Of a stretch of 6,290 nucleotides of DNA, positions 4,749-6,290 are shown in pieces (within the stretch, counting starts at the first letter, position 1; every line of letters begins with the position of its first letter). Both the position numbers and the translations under genes were made by a program. The stretch spans positions 1 through 6,290 of the forward strand of contig JAHEEH010000126.1 of NCBI GenBank assembly GCA_024640835.1, in the 5' to 3' direction. The stretch is from Bacteroidota bacterium. Its GTDB lineage: Bacteria > Bacteroidota > Rhodothermia > Rhodothermales > UBA10348. The notes beneath the pieces were generated by a model, which did not search any database, was not told where the DNA came from, and saw nothing but the letters and a program-made list of their open reading frames with translations.

Positions 4749-6290
4749 ATGAAACGAATTGCCACTGCCCTCCTGCTTCTCGCGGTCGGCGTCTCCGCGC
4801 AGGCCCAGACCGTGGACCACGTCGCGGGCTTTCCTTCGACGGACGACTTCTTCGCAGCCTATCCCGACGGACTCCAGTCCGGCGCCAGGGCGGTCTCCGG
4901 ACCCTTCGACATGGATGGAGACGGACTCGTCGAATTCCTGATGACCGATTACACGGGCGGCGGTCGCGTCCACGTGATCGAAAACAAGGGCGTGGGCGTC
5001 TGGGAGCACGTGTACTCCACCCCGTGGCTGGATTCGACCAATACGGGCAGCTACAACGCGCGCTATGCGTACGCAGCGAACGCCAGCGCCGACCTCGACG
5101 GAGACGGCAGGGGTGAGATCATCCTGCCGACCGGCCGGTCGTTCAGCGCCACCAACCCGAACTACGCCAACAAGCTCGGTCTCTACATCTTCGAGTTCAC
5201 CGGGACGGACGACGACTACGGCGACGCCCCGGCCTCCATTCTTCCCGTCGAGACCTACCCGCGCATCCAGACCGGGATCGACGTCCTGGACATCGACGGC
5301 GACGGGACCACGGAGGTGATCTTCGCCAACAACGGGACCAACGCCTGGGACATCTTCTACATCTACTCGGTCCTCGGCGACATCGGCTCCGGATTCGAGA
5401 CCTGGGTACAGGAGTTCGCCCTGAACCCGCGCAACGCGGATTACGGCGGAGGCAGCCCCGAGGGGACCTACCCGGCCGATCTGGACGGCGACGGGCAGAA
5501 GGAAATCATGCTCCACTCGTGGAACAACTACAACTTCATCCCCCTGACCGTGACCGGGCCCGACACGTATTCGACGATCGAGGGCAACTATCTCCGGGCG
5601 ACCTTCGGCGGCACGGATGCGGTCGCATACGCCGGCGGCACCGTGATCGACATCAACCAGGACGGTGATGACGAGATCTTCCTGAACAACTACGACGGCA
5701 CGGGAACGAACCCGGACGAGTACAAGCTCACGATCATCAACTACGAGGACGGCGAAGACGTCTCGAACATCACGGCCGACCAGATCAAGATGGGCCTCCT
5801 CGAGGACTCCTTCACCTGGGGTCTGACGTCGGGTGACTGGGACAACGACGACAACTACGAGGTCATCGGCGTCGGCTTCGGATACACGGGCGCGGACCAG
5901 CAGGCCGGCAACCCGGCGAGATTCGTCAAGATGGCGGAGTTCAGCGGCGGCCCGGGCGGCGATCCCGAGGATCCGGCGAACTACCAGGTTTCCATGATCG
6001 AGACGAGCCACGACGCCTTCCGGGAGGGCTTCTCCACGGTCCAGAGGGATTCGCTCGGAACGGCCTCTGAAGTGTACCTCGGTTCGGGCATCTTCGCCTT
6101 CCGCGCCGCCTACCTCGGCGATGCGGACGGGGACGGCAGGAACGAGGTCGTGATCGGCTTCCAGGGCGTGCCGGACTCGTCGTTCACGTATACGCAGGCG
6201 TGGAACGAGGGCGGCCAGGTGTGGGATGATCGCGTCCTGGTCCCCGGCTCCGCTGAGGCGTTGACGACCCGCGCCTTCGCGGCGGTGATC
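4749..6290 (+). CDS. Secreted VCBS/FG-GAP-repeat beta-propeller-like protein (3' end outside window)
   Basis: The frame is open from the ATG at 4749 to the window end, giving 514 residues without a stop. The N-terminus is a typical Sec signal peptide: KR, then a Leu/Ala-rich core, with likely cleavage after A19 (SAQA/QT). The mature part is rich in Asp, Gly, Asn and aromatic residues and contains seven DxDGDGxxE-type calcium loops beginning at residues 54, 115, 181, 244, 301, 363 and 458. The first six are spaced 57-66 residues apart, which fits one loop per blade of an integrin-alpha-like propeller. The fifth (DINQDGDDE) and sixth (DWDNDDNYE) are variants. The last interval is 95 residues and includes an acidic-Pro stretch, SGGPGGDPEDP. 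Such proteins are exported or surface-attached and often carry a C-terminal sorting or anchoring domain, which would lie beyond this window. No enzyme motif is seen, and ligand and partner are unknown. The Shine-Dalgarno is weak (GAGCGGAT). Confidence 0.9.
   Translation, partial: MKRIATALLLLAVGVSAQAQTVDHVAGFPSTDDFFAAYPDGLQSGARAVSGPFDMDGDGLVEFLMTDYTGGGRVHVIENKGVGVWEHVYSTPWLDSTNTGSYNARYAYAANASADLDGDGRGEIILPTGRSFSATNPNYANKLGLYIFEFTGTDDDYGDAPASILPVETYPRIQTGIDVLDIDGDGTTEVIFANNGTNAWDIFYIYSVLGDIGSGFETWVQEFALNPRNADYGGGSPEGTYPADLDGDGQKEIMLHSWNNYNFIPLTVTGPDTYSTIEGNYLRATFGGTDAVAYAGGTVIDINQDGDDEIFLNNYDGTGTNPDEYKLTIINYEDGEDVSNITADQIKMGLLEDSFTWGLTSGDWDNDDNYEVIGVGFGYTGADQQAGNPARFVKMAEFSGGPGGDPEDPANYQVSMIETSHDAFREGFSTVQRDSLGTASEVYLGSGIFAFRAAYLGDADGDGRNEVVIGFQGVPDSSFTYTQAWNEGGQVWDDRVLVPGSAEALTTRAFAAVI

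Noticed and set aside
3609..6011. An 800-codon open frame on the minus strand, antisense to the regulator and the propeller gene
   Set aside because: Its Val/Asp/Arg-rich, low-complexity sequence is the mirror of Asp- and Gly-rich codons in a GC-rich gene. It shows no domain, and the plus-strand genes have clear motifs throughout.
4908..6146. Repeated GACGGCGACGG-like DNA words as a possible tandem DNA repeat
   Set aside because: They encode the Asp-Gly calcium loops at blade intervals and the DNA between them is not repeated, so the signal is at protein level.

Overview
The window is a GC-rich (roughly two-thirds GC by eye, not counted), densely coded bacterial segment with five genes, two of them cut by the window edges. 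No tRNA, rRNA, CRISPR array, insertion sequence or phage gene was seen. The mix of genes (a LytS/LytTR-type two-component pair and a secreted, Asp-rich VCBS/FG-GAP protein), together with poor Shine-Dalgarno sequences at every start, fits a GC-rich member of the Bacteroidota/Rhodothermota-Gemmatimonadota part of the tree. This is an inference from style only and taxonomy is uncertain.

Layout: (1) 2-334 (+), the C-terminal end of a probable Gfo/Idh/MocA-family oxidoreductase. (2) 338-1120 (-), a complete TatD-family metal-dependent hydrolase, convergent with the first gene and with only 3 bp between the two stop codons. (3) 1121-1280, a 160-bp divergent intergenic region that should hold promoters for tatD and for the kinase. 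It carries a possible LytTR-type direct repeat (1141-1149 and 1162-1170) and a 9-bp inverted repeat (1153-1161/1210-1218). (4) 1281-3782 (+), an 833-aa sensor histidine kinase with an unusual N-terminal PDZ-like extracytoplasmic domain, about ten membrane helices, a GAF-like domain and a LytS/YehU-type kinase core. (5) 3807-4643 (+), its cognate LytR/AlgR-type response regulator with receiver and LytTR DNA-binding domains. (6) 4644-4748, an intergenic region with a weak hairpin/T-run, then a very good sigma-70-like promoter overlapped by a 7-bp dyad. (7) 4749-6290 and beyond (+), a secreted beta-propeller-like protein with seven calcium-loop motifs, lacking its C-terminus here.

Functionally, the kinase and regulator almost certainly form one two-component system: they are adjacent, in the same direction, 24 bp apart and from matching families. 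The PDZ-like domain would face the periplasm, so an envelope-derived peptide or protein signal is plausible but not shown. The regulator may act on its own operon through the 1141-1170 repeat. Whether the downstream secreted protein is a target is open: it has its own promoter and one LytTR-like half-site at the -35. The oxidoreductase and TatD genes look like ordinary unrelated neighbours.
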